Shown here: piece by piece, positions 1 to 7,927 of the stretch | How positions within the stretch are numbered: the first letter of the stretch is position 1 | How the letters are laid out: every line of letters begins with the position of its first letter | Assembly: GCF_003234175.2 (NCBI RefSeq) | Contig: NZ_CP126257.1 | Span: 2,976,001 to 3,040,000 of the forward strand | Direction of reading: 5' to 3' | DNA length: 64,000 nt | Source: Curtobacterium sp. MCSS17_007 | GTDB taxonomy: Bacteria > Actinomycetota > Actinomycetes > Actinomycetales > Microbacteriaceae | The notes under the pieces: model-generated | Told to the model about the DNA's origin: nothing | Databases searched by the model: none | The model's input: only the letters and a program-made list of their open reading frames with translations | Program-made: the position numbers and the translations under genes

Positions 1-627
1 CACGCCCGCGAGGACCTCGTGGCGCTCGCACGGCTCGCCGCGGAGTGGGACGCCGTCGTCGTGTCGGACGAGATCCACGCGCCGCTCGTGCACGCCGACG
101 CGGTGTTCACCCCGTTCCTCGACTGCGGGCCGGAGGCCGTGGAGCACGGTGTCGCCCTGACGAGCGCGAGCAAGGCGTGGAACCTGGCGGGGACGAAGTG
201 CGCCCTGATGGTCGGCGCGTCCGAGCGGGCACGCGGCTGGTTCGACGGACTGCCCGTCGAGGTCGTCGAGCGCACCGGGATCCTCGGTTACACCGCGAGC
301 GTGGCCGCCTTCCGCGACGGGGAGCCGTGGCTCGCGTCCCTGCTCGCCGAGCTGGCCGGCAACCGCCGCGTCCTCGCCGAGGAGCTCGGCAGGGCCCTGC
401 CCGGCGCGGGGTACCGGCAGCCGCAGGCCTCCTACCTGGCCTGGCTCGACCTCCGCGCACTGCCGTGGGGCGACGACCCCGCCCTGCAGCTGGTGGACGC
501 GGCGAAGGTCGCGCTGACGAACGGGCGCGACTTCGGGCGGCCGGGCATCGGCCACGCACGGCTCAACTTCGGGTGCTCCGAGGAGACCCTGCGCGAGGGG
601 CTGGCGCGCCTGGCGTCAGCCCGCTGA
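1..627 (+). CDS. MalY/PatB-type PLP-dependent aminotransferase (C-terminal part)
   Basis: The reading frame is open from the first base, so this gene begins upstream of the window and about 208 C-terminal residues are present. The SASKAWNLAG segment carries the lysine expected to hold pyridoxal phosphate. The preceding VVSDEIHAPL segment is the aspartate-containing cofactor strand of class I/II aminotransferases, and the C-terminal ARLNFGCS segment contains the substrate-carboxylate arginine. DEIHAPL followed by SASKAWN is typical of the MalY/PatB cystathionine beta-lyase branch, which cleaves C-S bonds of cystathionine or related thioethers in the cytosol. The exact substrate cannot be told from this part. 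nagB follows convergently, 13 bp after the stop. Confidence 0.85.
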   Translation, partial: HAREDLVALARLAAEWDAVVVSDEIHAPLVHADAVFTPFLDCGPEAVEHGVALTSASKAWNLAGTKCALMVGASERARGWFDGLPVEVVERTGILGYTASVAAFRDGEPWLASLLAELAGNRRVLAEELGRALPGAGYRQPQASYLAWLDLRALPWGDDPALQLVDAAKVALTNGRDFGRPGIGHARLNFGCSEETLREGLARLASAR

Positions 628-640
628 CGCGGTCCGGCGG

Positions 641-1426
641 TCACTCGAAGCGCTGCCACTCCGGCTTGTTCGCGTACGTGTAGCGGTAGTAGTCGGCCAG
701 GCGCAGCCCGGCGGCCGCCTCCTCGTCCACCACGACGGTCGCGTGCTCGTGCAGCTGCAGCGCCGACCCGGGCACGAAGGACGACAGCGGCCCCTCGACC
801 GCGGCCGCCACGGCATCGGCCTTCGCGGAGCCCTGCGCGACGAGGACGAGCTCGCGCGCCTCGAGGATCGTGCCGAGCCCCTGCGTCATGCAGTGCGTCG
901 GCACGTCGTCGAGCGAGTCGAAGAAGCGGGCGTTGGCCTCGCGCGTGGACGGCGCGAGCGTCTTGATGCGCGTGCGGGACGCGAACGACGACGTCGGCTC
1001 GTTGAACCCGATGTGCCCGTTCGCCCCGATGCCGAGGATCTGCACGTCGACCCCGCCGGCGGCCCGGATCGCGGCGTCGTACTCCTTCGCCGCGAACGCC
1101 AGGTCCCCGGCTCGGCCGTCCGGCACACGGACACGCGACGGATCGAAGCCGAGCGGCTCGACGACGTCGCGGGCGATGACCGAGGCGTAGGACTCCGGGT
1201 GCTCGAGCGGGATCCCGACGTACTCGTCGAGGGCGAATCCACGGGCGGCGGCGAACGACACCTCGCCCGCATCGACCCGGCGGCGCAGGTCGGCGTAGAT
1301 GCCCTGCGGGCTCGAGCCGGTGGCGAGGCCCACGACGGCGGACGGCTTCTCGGCGACGACCGAGGCGATCTTGGCGGCGGCGACGCGTCCGACCTCGGCC
1401 GGCGTCGGCAGGATGATGATCTCCAC
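641..1426 (-). CDS. nagB: glucosamine-6-phosphate deaminase
   Basis: A protein of 261 residues, the usual NagB length. It converts glucosamine-6-phosphate to fructose-6-phosphate and ammonia in the cytosol, the entry of amino sugars into glycolysis. The phosphate-binding GLATGSSP segment lies at about residues 33-40, the catalytic-aspartate segment LDEYVG at 66-71, and GANGHIGFNEP with the active-site histidine at 134-144. A longer open frame runs upstream to about 1906, but it crosses the Nudix gene antisense. The GTG at 1426 is the first codon that matches NagB and lies 6 nt after a TATGGT hexamer, so the transcript is probably leaderless. A DasR/NagR-type palindrome overlaps this promoter. 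Confidence 0.95.
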   Translation of the reverse strand: MEIIILPTPAEVGRVAAAKIASVVAEKPSAVVGLATGSSPQGIYADLRRRVDAGEVSFAAARGFALDEYVGIPLEHPESYASVIARDVVEPLGFDPSRVRVPDGRAGDLAFAAKEYDAAIRAAGGVDVQILGIGANGHIGFNEPTSSFASRTRIKTLAPSTREANARFFDSLDDVPTHCMTQGLGTILEARELVLVAQGSAKADAVAAAVEGPLSSFVPGSALQLHEHATVVVDEEAAAGLRLADYYRYTYANKPEWQRFE

Positions 1427-1432
1427 CCTGTC

Positions 1433-1438
1433 ACCATA
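1433..1438 (-). promoter_or_regulatory. -10 hexamer of leaderless nagB promoter
   Basis: TATGGT on the minus strand, 6 nt before the nagB GTG. Its upstream edge touches the 16-bp operator palindrome, so a bound regulator would block polymerase. Confidence 0.6.
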
Positions 1439-1453
1439 CTGGTCATGACCAGT
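1438..1453. promoter_or_regulatory. DasR/NagR-type (dre-like) operator
   Basis: ACTGGTCATGACCAGT is a perfect 16-bp palindrome. It agrees with the known GntR-family DasR element of actinobacteria (ACTGGTCTAGACCA[C/G]T-like), differing at the two central bases. It sits between the divergent nagB and Nudix starts, next to the nagB -10 hexamer. Known DasR-type repressors leave such sites when glucosamine-6-phosphate or GlcNAc-6-phosphate accumulates. No dasR gene is in the window, so the regulator would act in trans. Confidence 0.85.
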
Positions 1454-1472
1454 CCCCGACAGGGGCGGTCGG

Positions 1473-1478
1473 TAGCGT
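1473..1478 (+). promoter_or_regulatory. -10 hexamer of leaderless Nudix promoter
   Basis: TAGCGT followed by 6 nt and the ATG at 1485, with no ribosome-binding site, as in other leaderless genes of this window. Confidence 0.6.
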
Positions 1479-1484
1479 TGGTGC

Positions 1485-1964
1485 ATGCCGACCCCTGACT
1501 TCGTCCTGGCCCTCCGCGAGAAGGTCGGGACCGACCCGCTCTGGATGACGGGCATCACCGCGGTGGTCACCCGCGGCGAGGGCCCGGACCGCGAGCTGCT
1601 CGTCGTCCGTCGCGCCGACAACGGTGCGCTGACGCCGGTGACCGGCATCGTCGACCCGGGCGAGGAACCCGCCGTCGCCGCCGAGCGCGAGGTGCTCGAG
1701 GAGGCCGACGTCGTCGCGGTCACCGAACGGCTGACGTGGGTGCACGTCCTGCCCGAGATGACGTACCCGAACGGCGACCGGGCGCAGTACCTCGACCTCG
1801 TGTTCGCCTGCCGGTACGTGTCCGGCACGCCTGCTCCCGCGGACGGCGAGAACACCGAGGCGTTCTGGGCGCGGCTCGACGACCTGCCGGACATGTCCGC
1901 CGACATGCTGGCACGGGTCCGGGCGGGCCTGTCCGACGAGCCGGCCGCGCGCTTCGAGCGCTGA
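1485..1964 (+). CDS. Nudix hydrolase
   Basis: A single-domain Nudix protein of 159 residues. The Nudix box starts at Gly54 and runs through Glu60, Arg68-Glu69 and Glu72-Glu73. The glycine normally following the metal-binding glutamates is replaced by Asp75. Such enzymes hydrolyse nucleoside diphosphates linked to another group; the substrate cannot be assigned. The start ATG is 6 nt after TAGCGT and has no Shine-Dalgarno sequence. It diverges from nagB across the dre-like operator, so it may share that control, though this need not mean a role in amino-sugar metabolism. Confidence 0.88.
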   Translation: MPTPDFVLALREKVGTDPLWMTGITAVVTRGEGPDRELLVVRRADNGALTPVTGIVDPGEEPAVAAEREVLEEADVVAVTERLTWVHVLPEMTYPNGDRAQYLDLVFACRYVSGTPAPADGENTEAFWARLDDLPDMSADMLARVRAGLSDEPAARFER

Positions 1965-2036
1965 CCCGCCGCCGGTCTGGAGGCACGGTGCGGGCCCGCC
2001 CCGCGCCTCCCGTCCGGAACCGGGTCGCCGTCACTC

Positions 2037-2091
2037 CCGCGGAAGCGACAGATCGCCGCCGACGGTTCCCGGCATGCTGTCGCTTCCGCGG
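2037..2091. terminator. 15-bp inverted repeat between convergent genes
   Basis: CCGCGGAAGCGACAG (2037-2051) and its exact complement (2077-2091) enclose a 25-nt loop. It lies between the convergent Nudix gene and ABC ATPase gene and could terminate transcription from both sides. There is no T-tract. A looser hairpin of the GGGAGGCGCG family precedes it at about 1972-2018. Confidence 0.55.
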
Positions 2092-2124
2092 ACCTCTTCG
2101 GGGAGGAAAGCGGGAGTCGCGCCG

Positions 2125-3195
2125 CTACGCGAGCGGGGCGACAGCGACCGGGGCGCCGAGCAGCCGCAGGGCCACGGCGTCACCCGCCGTGCGGCGGTCG
2201 CCGACCTCGTGCTGCACCGTCACGACCGTGTCGTCGTCGAGCCGGACCGTCGTGCGGCGGATCGACCCGAGGAAGCTCGAGGCCACGACGGTACCGGTGA
2301 CGCCCTCCGCGGCGAAGGCAACGTCCTCCGGGCGGACGTGGGCGATCACCGGGCCGTCGGGCGTCCCGGCGTCGAGGGCGGGCACGCGGAAGCCGTACAC
2401 GAACACGTCACCGTCGCGCAGGTCACCGCGGAGACGGTTCGACTGGCCGACGAAGTCCGCCGTGAAGGCCGAGACCGGGCGGCGGTAGAGCTCCTCGGGC
2501 GTGCCGACCTGCTCGATGTCGCCGGCGTTCATCACCGCGATGCGGTCGGAGACGGCGAGGGCTTCCTCCTGGTCGTGGGTCACGAACACGGTCGTGATGC
2601 CGAGGTCGCTCTGGATCCGGCGGATCTCGTCGCGCAGGGACACCCGCACCTTCGCATCGAGCGCCGAGAGGGGCTCGTCGAGCAGCAGCACACGGGGCCG
2701 TGTCACGAGCGCGCGGGCGAGGGCGACACGCTGCTGCTGGCCTCCCGAGAGCTGGTGCGGGAACCGATCGGCGAAGTCCGCGAGGTGCACCATGTCGAGC
2801 GCCTCGATGACGCGCTCGCGCCGGGCGGCCGCGGGGACCTTCCGCATCTCGAGGCCGAACGAGACGTTCTGCCGCACGGTCATGTGCGGGAACAGCGAGT
2901 ACTGCTGGAACACCATGCCGATGTCCCGCTTCTCGACCGGCACCGATGCGACGTCCGTCCCGTCGATGCGGATCGCGCCGCCGTCGATCGCCTCGAGGCC
3001 GGCGAGGGCACGGAGCGCGGTGGTCTTGCCGCAGCCCGACGGCCCGAGCAGCGAGACGAACTCGCCCGGTTCGATGCGGAGCGACAGGCCGGCGAGCGCG
3101 CGGTGGGAGCCGTAGTGCTTCTCGACGGCCTCGAGCTCCACGGCCGCGCCCTCGGTGGACAGCGACGCCGGGGCGACGGGGGCGGTGACGGTCAT
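2125..3195 (-). CDS. ABC importer ATPase (PotA/AfuC/PhnT type)
   Basis: A 356-residue ATPase that powers import by the two permeases encoded just upstream in the operon. Walker A (GPSGCGKTT) is at residues 51-59, followed by the Q-loop, the LSGGQQQR signature near 150, Walker B ending LLLDEP, and a C-terminal TOBE-like segment (HVRPEDVAF, then beta-rich sequence). That extra domain is usual for polyamine, iron, sulfate and phosphonate importers. The ATG at 3195 overlaps the upstream permease stop by 4 bp, and the longer open frame to 3468 lies inside that permease. It is the last gene of a four-gene unit read from about 6204 downward. Confidence 0.9.
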   Translation of the reverse strand: MTVTAPVAPASLSTEGAAVELEAVEKHYGSHRALAGLSLRIEPGEFVSLLGPSGCGKTTALRALAGLEAIDGGAIRIDGTDVASVPVEKRDIGMVFQQYSLFPHMTVRQNVSFGLEMRKVPAAARRERVIEALDMVHLADFADRFPHQLSGGQQQRVALARALVTRPRVLLLDEPLSALDAKVRVSLRDEIRRIQSDLGITTVFVTHDQEEALAVSDRIAVMNAGDIEQVGTPEELYRRPVSAFTADFVGQSNRLRGDLRDGDVFVYGFRVPALDAGTPDGPVIAHVRPEDVAFAAEGVTGTVVASSFLGSIRRTTVRLDDDTVVTVQHEVGDRRTAGDAVALRLLGAPVAVAPLA

Positions 3196-4067
3196 GCGGA
3201 CTCCTTGGTGGTGCGCCGGCGGGACGCCCCGACCCGGCCGATGACGACGAGCAGCAGGAACCCGAACAGCAGCGCGGCGAGCGAGAAGATCGCAGCCACG
3301 TAGGGGTCGGTCTGCTGCACGAGCACCAGCGCGGTCTGGAACGTCGTGCGGGACAGGAACGAGGCGAGGGTGTACTCGCCGAGGACGACCGTGATGGTCA
3401 GGAAGCACGCGGCGGTGATGCCGCGGCGGAGGTTCGGCAGCAGGATCCGCCACGTGACCGTCCACCACGACGCGCCGAGGGAGCGGGCGGCCTCGGCGAG
3501 CACGGCGACGTCGATCGCGGTCAGCGCCGCGGCGATCGGGCGGAACGCGAACGGCAGCGAGACGATGCCGATCGCGAAGGCGAGGGTCCAGGCGCCCGAC
3601 CCGAAGACCTGCGCCACCACCTGGTACACGGGGATGAAGCCGACGACGAGCACCACGACGGGCACGGTGATCGGCACCAGGCAGACGAACTCGAGCACGC
3701 GGCGCAGGCGGGGGTAGCGGAGCGCGGTGACGATCTGCGCGGGCAGGAGGACGAGCAGCACGATGGCGACGGTGATCACGGCGATGAGCAGGGACGCACC
3801 GAGGCCGTCGAACACCGGTCGGTAGGTGAACGCGTTCGCCGGGTCGACGATCGCGGCGTAGTGGTCGAGGGTGAGCGCGCCGTCAGTGCCCTGCCGGAAC
3901 GTGAACTGGGCCAGGGCGACCAGTGGCACGGCGAAGACGAGTCCGACCAGGGCGAGCACGACGACGGCGGTGACCCGTGACGGGGCGACGCCGAAGCGGC
4001 CGACGCGGGTCGGGCCTCCAGGACGGGGCGTGGCGGTCACGGGGCGGACCGACGGGACGGCGGTCAC
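3192..4067 (-). CDS. ABC importer permease, second subunit
   Basis: An integral membrane protein of 291 residues with about six hydrophobic helices. The segment EAARSLGASWWTVTWRILLP is the EAA loop that contacts the ATPase. The GTG start at 4067 overlaps the TGA of the first permease (GTGA), a coupled arrangement; the open frame further upstream is only a shadow of that permease. It forms the importer channel with the neighbouring permease. The family (PotC/AfuB/PhnV-like) does not by itself reveal the cargo. Confidence 0.88.
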   Translation of the reverse strand: MTAVPSVRPVTATPRPGGPTRVGRFGVAPSRVTAVVVLALVGLVFAVPLVALAQFTFRQGTDGALTLDHYAAIVDPANAFTYRPVFDGLGASLLIAVITVAIVLLVLLPAQIVTALRYPRLRRVLEFVCLVPITVPVVVLVVGFIPVYQVVAQVFGSGAWTLAFAIGIVSLPFAFRPIAAALTAIDVAVLAEAARSLGASWWTVTWRILLPNLRRGITAACFLTITVVLGEYTLASFLSRTTFQTALVLVQQTDPYVAAIFSLAALLFGFLLLVVIGRVGASRRRTTKESA

Positions 4068-5059
4068 CGCTGCCACCGCGCGGCACGACGCTGGAGCAGC
4101 GAGTAGGCGCCCATCACGGCCGCCATGACGACCACCATGCCGAGGGCGAGGACACCGGCGACGTTCTGCAGCCCGATGAGCGTCTCGCTCGTGAGCTGCG
4201 CGCGGATCGTCAGCGGGACGATGCCGCCCTGCGAGATGAGGGCCGCCGCCGTGGCGAACGACGAGAACGCGTTCGCGAAGAGCAGGAGCAGCGACCCCCA
4301 GAACGCCGGTGCCAGCACGGGCAGGGCGATGCGGCGCCAGTAGGTCGCGCGCGAGGCGCCGAGGGTGGCGGCGGCCTCGCCCCACTGGGACCGGACGCCC
4401 TCGAGGGCGGGCATGAACGTGAGGACCATGAGCGGCACCTGGAAGTAGACGTAGGGGATGACGAGGCCGGGCACCGTGTAGAGGAAGGCGCCGTCCGCGT
4501 TGAGGTCGACGTGGAACGTCGAGACGAGCCACGTGGTGACGAGCCCCTGCACGCCGATCGTGGCGATGAACGCGAACGCGAGCATCACGCCGCCGAACTG
4601 CGCGAGGACGCTGGCTGCCGAGTCGATCATCGAACGGACGAGTCCGTCCGGCCGGAGCGCCGAGAGCGCCCAGCAGACGAGGGCTCCGACGACGGCGCCG
4701 ATCACGGCCGAGACCGCGGAGAGGCCGAACGAGCCACCGAAGGCGCGGAGGACGGACGGGTCGCCGAAGGCCGCGAGGTTCGCGAGGGTGACGGCACCGT
4801 CACCGGTGGTGAACCCGCTGCCGACGGCGATCACGGCCGGGACGGCCAGGAACAGCAGGACGTAGGCGGCGAACGGGGTGAGGCCGAGCCAGGCGAGACC
4901 CGGGCGGCGGCGAGCACGGGTCCCGGCGCCACGGGTGGCTGCATCGGCGCCGGACGGCTCGACGGAGGCCGGTGCCGCGCTGGTGGCGGCGGCGACCGGC
5001 GCCGCCGTGCCCGCGCCCGGGGCGAACGCGCTGCCGCCCGGCGCCGATGCGGTCGTCAT
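4064..5059 (-). CDS. ABC importer permease, first subunit
   Basis: A 331-residue permease with a long Ala/Pro-rich N-terminal cytoplasmic tail of about 60 residues followed by about six membrane helices. The EAA loop reads EAAATLGASRATYWRRIALP. The ATG at 5059 is 5 bp downstream of the stop of the binding-protein gene, and the 3' end overlaps the next permease by 4 bp, so all four genes form one operon. It is related to PotB/PhnU-type permeases. Confidence 0.88.
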   Translation of the reverse strand: MTTASAPGGSAFAPGAGTAAPVAAATSAAPASVEPSGADAATRGAGTRARRRPGLAWLGLTPFAAYVLLFLAVPAVIAVGSGFTTGDGAVTLANLAAFGDPSVLRAFGGSFGLSAVSAVIGAVVGALVCWALSALRPDGLVRSMIDSAASVLAQFGGVMLAFAFIATIGVQGLVTTWLVSTFHVDLNADGAFLYTVPGLVIPYVYFQVPLMVLTFMPALEGVRSQWGEAAATLGASRATYWRRIALPVLAPAFWGSLLLLFANAFSSFATAAALISQGGIVPLTIRAQLTSETLIGLQNVAGVLALGMVVVMAAVMGAYSLLQRRAARWQR

Positions 5060-5064
5060 GCTGC

Positions 5065-6204
5065 TCAGGACCCCATCGTGGCGGACCACTTCGCGGCGAG
5101 GACCTTCGCGGCGTCGGCCACCTGCGCGTCGGTCAGCTCGACGTAGTCCTTCGGCATCCCGCCCGCAGCCTCGAGCGCGTCCTCGTCGACCTTGCCGGAC
5201 TGCTGGAGCGCGGCGAGGGTCGACGGGAAGGCGCCTGCCTGCAGGTAGAGGTTCTGCGCGTCCGGGCTGGCGATGTACTCCTGCCACAGGCGGGCCGCCG
5301 CGGGGTGCGGGGCGTCCTTGCTGATCGCCTGCGAGTAGTACGAGCCGAGCGCCTGTCCCTCGGGGACGACCGTCTTCCAGTTCTTGTTCCCCGACGCACC
5401 GGCAGCCGGACCCCACGCGAGGTTGTTGTACGACCACTGGATCACGACCGGGGTCTCCCCCGAGGCGACCGTCGCCTGCGACGGCAGGACGTTCTGGAAG
5501 TTGCCGGCCTGCTTGAGCTTGCCGAAGTACTCGACGCCCTTGCTGATGTCATCGGCCGAGCCGCCGTTCTCGAGCGCGGCGAGGTACACCGCCGAAGCGG
5601 CCTGGTTCGCCTGCGTCGGGTCGCCCGCGATCGAGACCTTGCCCTTGTACTCGCTGCCGAGCAGGTCGTCCAGGTCCTTCGGGGCGTCCGTGATCTTCGA
5701 GGAGTCGTACCCGATCGACATGAGGCCCGTGTAGTCACGCGTCCACTTGCCGTCCTTGTCCTTCAGCGTCTCCGGGATGTCCGACCAGTTCGCCACCTTG
5801 TAGTCGGTGAGCAGGTCGAGGTTCTGCTGCATCACCGCGTTGCCGAGGTCGAGCACGTCGGGTGCCGTCGACTGGCCCTTCTGCGACTTCACCGCGGCGA
5901 CCTCGTCGGCGCTCGAACCGTTCGGGTTCGCCGAGTTGACCTTGATGTCGTACTTCTGCTCGAAGCCGTCGATGATCTTGCCGTAGTTCGCCCAGGTCGG
6001 CGGCAGCGCGATCACGTTGAGCTGTCCCTCGGCCTTCGCGGCCTCGACGAGGGCGTCCATGCCGCCGGCGGACTCGGCGCTCGTGGCGGTCTTCCAGTCG
6101 GCGTCGCTCGACGTCGACGCGCTGCTCGTGGCCGAGCAACCGGCCAGGGTGACGACTGCTGCTGCGGCCAGGGCGATGCCGGCCAGGGTGCGGGTGTGCT
6201 GCAC
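5065..6204 (-). CDS. ABC importer substrate-binding lipoprotein (SBP_bac_6-like)
   Basis: A 379-residue secreted lipoprotein. A positively charged, hydrophobic signal peptide ends at VTLAGC, so Cys23 should be lipidated and anchored outside the membrane. The mature part is a periplasmic-binding fold of the class used for ferric iron, thiamine, polyamines and aminoethylphosphonate (MDALVEAAKAEGQLNVIALP at the start of the lobe). The ligand cannot be chosen from sequence alone. The start is the GTG at 6204, about 9-10 nt after a GGAAGG-like ribosome-binding site. It is the first gene of the operon 6204-2125. Confidence 0.88.
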   Translation of the reverse strand: MQHTRTLAGIALAAAAVVTLAGCSATSSASTSSDADWKTATSAESAGGMDALVEAAKAEGQLNVIALPPTWANYGKIIDGFEQKYDIKVNSANPNGSSADEVAAVKSQKGQSTAPDVLDLGNAVMQQNLDLLTDYKVANWSDIPETLKDKDGKWTRDYTGLMSIGYDSSKITDAPKDLDDLLGSEYKGKVSIAGDPTQANQAASAVYLAALENGGSADDISKGVEYFGKLKQAGNFQNVLPSQATVASGETPVVIQWSYNNLAWGPAAGASGNKNWKTVVPEGQALGSYYSQAISKDAPHPAAARLWQEYIASPDAQNLYLQAGAFPSTLAALQQSGKVDEDALEAAGGMPKDYVELTDAQVADAAKVLAAKWSATMGS

Positions 6205-6344
6205 GGGGTGTGCCTTCCGGGTGCTGTGGGGGTTCGGGTGTCCGGGGGTCCGGTTCGGCACGATCGTGGACGCGCCCGGTTTCGGGGTCGTGCTGCGGCG
6301 GTGAACGGTGGCGGAACAGCGGGTGCGGCTGTACGGTTTCGCTG

Positions 6345-6361
6345 CCGGGGACCGTCCCCGG
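6345..6361. promoter_or_regulatory. 17-bp palindrome upstream of the ABC importer operon
   Basis: CCGGGGACCGTCCCCGG is an exact inverted repeat around one central base. It lies 140 bp upstream of the binding-protein start and 117 bp upstream of the divergent YdeI-like gene. It could be an operator or a short hairpin. The rest of the gap 6205-6477 shows no gene. Confidence 0.4.
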
Positions 6362-6477
6362 TGAGGGTCGGTCGCGGCGGGCTCGACGTCCGCTCGCGCG
6401 GTGCGCTCGACTGGTACGACGCGGGGTCGCGTCGGCCGCGCGGGGCGGTCACGACCGCGGACAGCCGGGAGGCACGG

Positions 6478-6915
6478 GTGCAGTTCACGACGACGGTCCT
6501 GCAGGCGAGGAAGACGGCCACCGGACTGCCCGTCCCGGAGGACGTCATCGACGCGCTCGGCTCCGGGAAGCGTCCCGCCGTGGTCGTCACGATCGACGGC
6601 GGGTACTCCTACCGGTCCACGGTCGGGGTGATGGGCGGACAGTTCCTGGTTCCGCTGTCCGAGGCGCACCGGACGGCCGCGGGCATCGCCGCCGGGGACA
6701 CCGTCGAGGTCGCGCTCGAGGTCGACACCCTGCCGCGGACCGTCGAGCTGCCGACGGACCTGGCGTCGGCGTTCGAGGCGGCCGGGGTCAGCGCGGCCTA
6801 CGAGACCCTGTCGGCGTCACGGCAGCGGGCGCTCGTGGACCCGGTGCTCGCGGCGAAGGCACCGGAGACGCGACAGCGCCGGGTCGAGAAGGCCGTGGAG
6901 GCGTTGCGGGGGTAG
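6478..6915 (+). CDS. YdeI/OmpD-associated family protein with DUF1905 domain
   Basis: A 145-residue soluble protein. The N-terminal two thirds form a DUF1905 domain (starting QFTTTVLQ; GGQFLVPLS near the middle). The last 50 residues (SAAYETLSASRQRALVDPVL, then KAPETRQRRVEKAVE) are a YdeI-type helical tail. The biochemical role is unknown. The GTG start at 6478 follows a clear GGGAGG ribosome-binding site 5 nt upstream. That site is itself part of a GGGAGGC(A/G)CG motif repeated in many intergenic regions of the window. Confidence 0.8.
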   Translation: MQFTTTVLQARKTATGLPVPEDVIDALGSGKRPAVVVTIDGGYSYRSTVGVMGGQFLVPLSEAHRTAAGIAAGDTVEVALEVDTLPRTVELPTDLASAFEAAGVSAAYETLSASRQRALVDPVLAAKAPETRQRRVEKAVEALRG

Positions 6916-6921
6916 GAGCTG

Positions 6922-7050
6922 TTGCGCGTAGGCAGTCGTTCCGCGCGTAGGGGACTGTTCCGCGCATAGGCAGTCGTCCCGCGCATAGGGCGCAGGAAGT
7001 TCCAGCTTCCCATGCGCGATCGAGCTTCCCAGGGCACGTGCGATGGGCTC
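6922..7050. repeat. short tandem repeat cluster, unit TTCCGCGCGTAGG
   Basis: Four degenerate copies of TTCCGCGC(G/A)TAGG begin at 6922, 6939, 6958 and 6977, a spacing of 17-19 bp, separated by variants of CAGTCG. Two copies of CTTCCCA follow. The cluster lies between the convergent YdeI-like and NAD(P)HX-dehydratase genes. Related units in reverse orientation occur at 9820-9920. Confidence 0.75.
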
Positions 7051-7063
7051 GAACGGCGCCGGA

Positions 7064-7927
7064 TCAGCGACCGAGTTCGACCAATACCTTGGGAATCTCA
7101 GCGAGGAGCTCATTCGCCAGGTAGCCGAGTGGTCCGACCTGCACCGCGAGCCGGTCTCCCGCGGTGGCGTGCACGGAGGATGCCCATGCTGCCGCCTGTG
7201 CTGGTTCGGCCCCGCGTGCGAGCAGCCCGACGACCACGCCTGAGAGCACGTCGCCACTGCCGCTCGTGCCGAGCCCGCCCGCACCCGTCCCCTTGAGCCA
7301 GGTGCGGCCGTCGGGTGCTGCGATCACGTCGGACAAGGCGACGACCGCGCCGAAGCGCTGGGCGATCGCGAGCGCATCGGCGGCGTCGTCGTCGCCGCAC
7401 GTCCGACCGAGCAGACGCTCGGCCTCACCGCTGTTGGGGGTCATAACGAGGCGTCCTCGGAGCGGCTGCAGCTCGTCGAGGACGTCGGCAGCCACCCCCA
7501 GGGCGAAGGCGTCGAGCACCACGAGGGTCTCGTCGCCGACGACGTCGGCGATACCCGCCACGAGCGCTCGCGTGCCGTCGGGCTCATCGAGCCCGGGGCC
7601 GATCAGGACTGCGTCAGCGCCACCGGCGTCATCAGCGATCGCGTCGATCGCGCCGACCGCGATGTGTCCGGACTCGTCCTCGGCGAGCGGAGCCACGCCT
7701 GACTCGGGGACGGCGACCGCCACCTCGGTGGCGACGCTCTCGGCGACCGCGAGGGTGAGTCGTCCCGCGCCGACCCGAAGCGCGGCGAGCGCCGACAGCA
7801 TGGCAGCACCCGGCGTACGAGCGGCGCCGCCGACGACGAGAACCTCGCCGCGTCCGTACTTGCCCGCACCTGGTTCGGGCAGCGGCCAGTCACGCAGGAA
7901 GTTCGGGGTGAGCTGTTCAGTCGACAC
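7064..7927 (-). CDS. nnrD: ADP-dependent NAD(P)H-hydrate dehydratase
   Basis: A 287-residue ribokinase-fold protein that repairs hydrated NADH and NADPH using ADP. The C-terminal GLGTSGSGDVLSG segment is the nucleotide-binding, catalytic-aspartate motif of the NnrD/YjeF C-terminal family, and RLVMTPNSGEAERLLG matches the family's HPGE region with Asn-Ser variation. Only the dehydratase domain is present; the epimerase part (NnrE) is not fused here. The GTG at 7927 has a GGAAGGA site upstream and overlaps the upstream phosphatase gene by 11 bp. Confidence 0.85.
   Translation of the reverse strand: MSTEQLTPNFLRDWPLPEPGAGKYGRGEVLVVGGAARTPGAAMLSALAALRVGAGRLTLAVAESVATEVAVAVPESGVAPLAEDESGHIAVGAIDAIADDAGGADAVLIGPGLDEPDGTRALVAGIADVVGDETLVVLDAFALGVAADVLDELQPLRGRLVMTPNSGEAERLLGRTCGDDDAADALAIAQRFGAVVALSDVIAAPDGRTWLKGTGAGGLGTSGSGDVLSGVVVGLLARGAEPAQAAAWASSVHATAGDRLAVQVGPLGYLANELLAEIPKVLVELGR

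Noticed and set aside
1427..1906. Upstream extension of nagB to a 421-residue protein
   Set aside because: The added sequence is antisense to a Nudix gene with an intact Nudix box, and NagB similarity begins at the GTG at 1426.
6922..6990. Possible CRISPR array
   Set aside because: Units are only about 13 bp with 4-6-bp spacers, all degenerate, and no cas gene is near.
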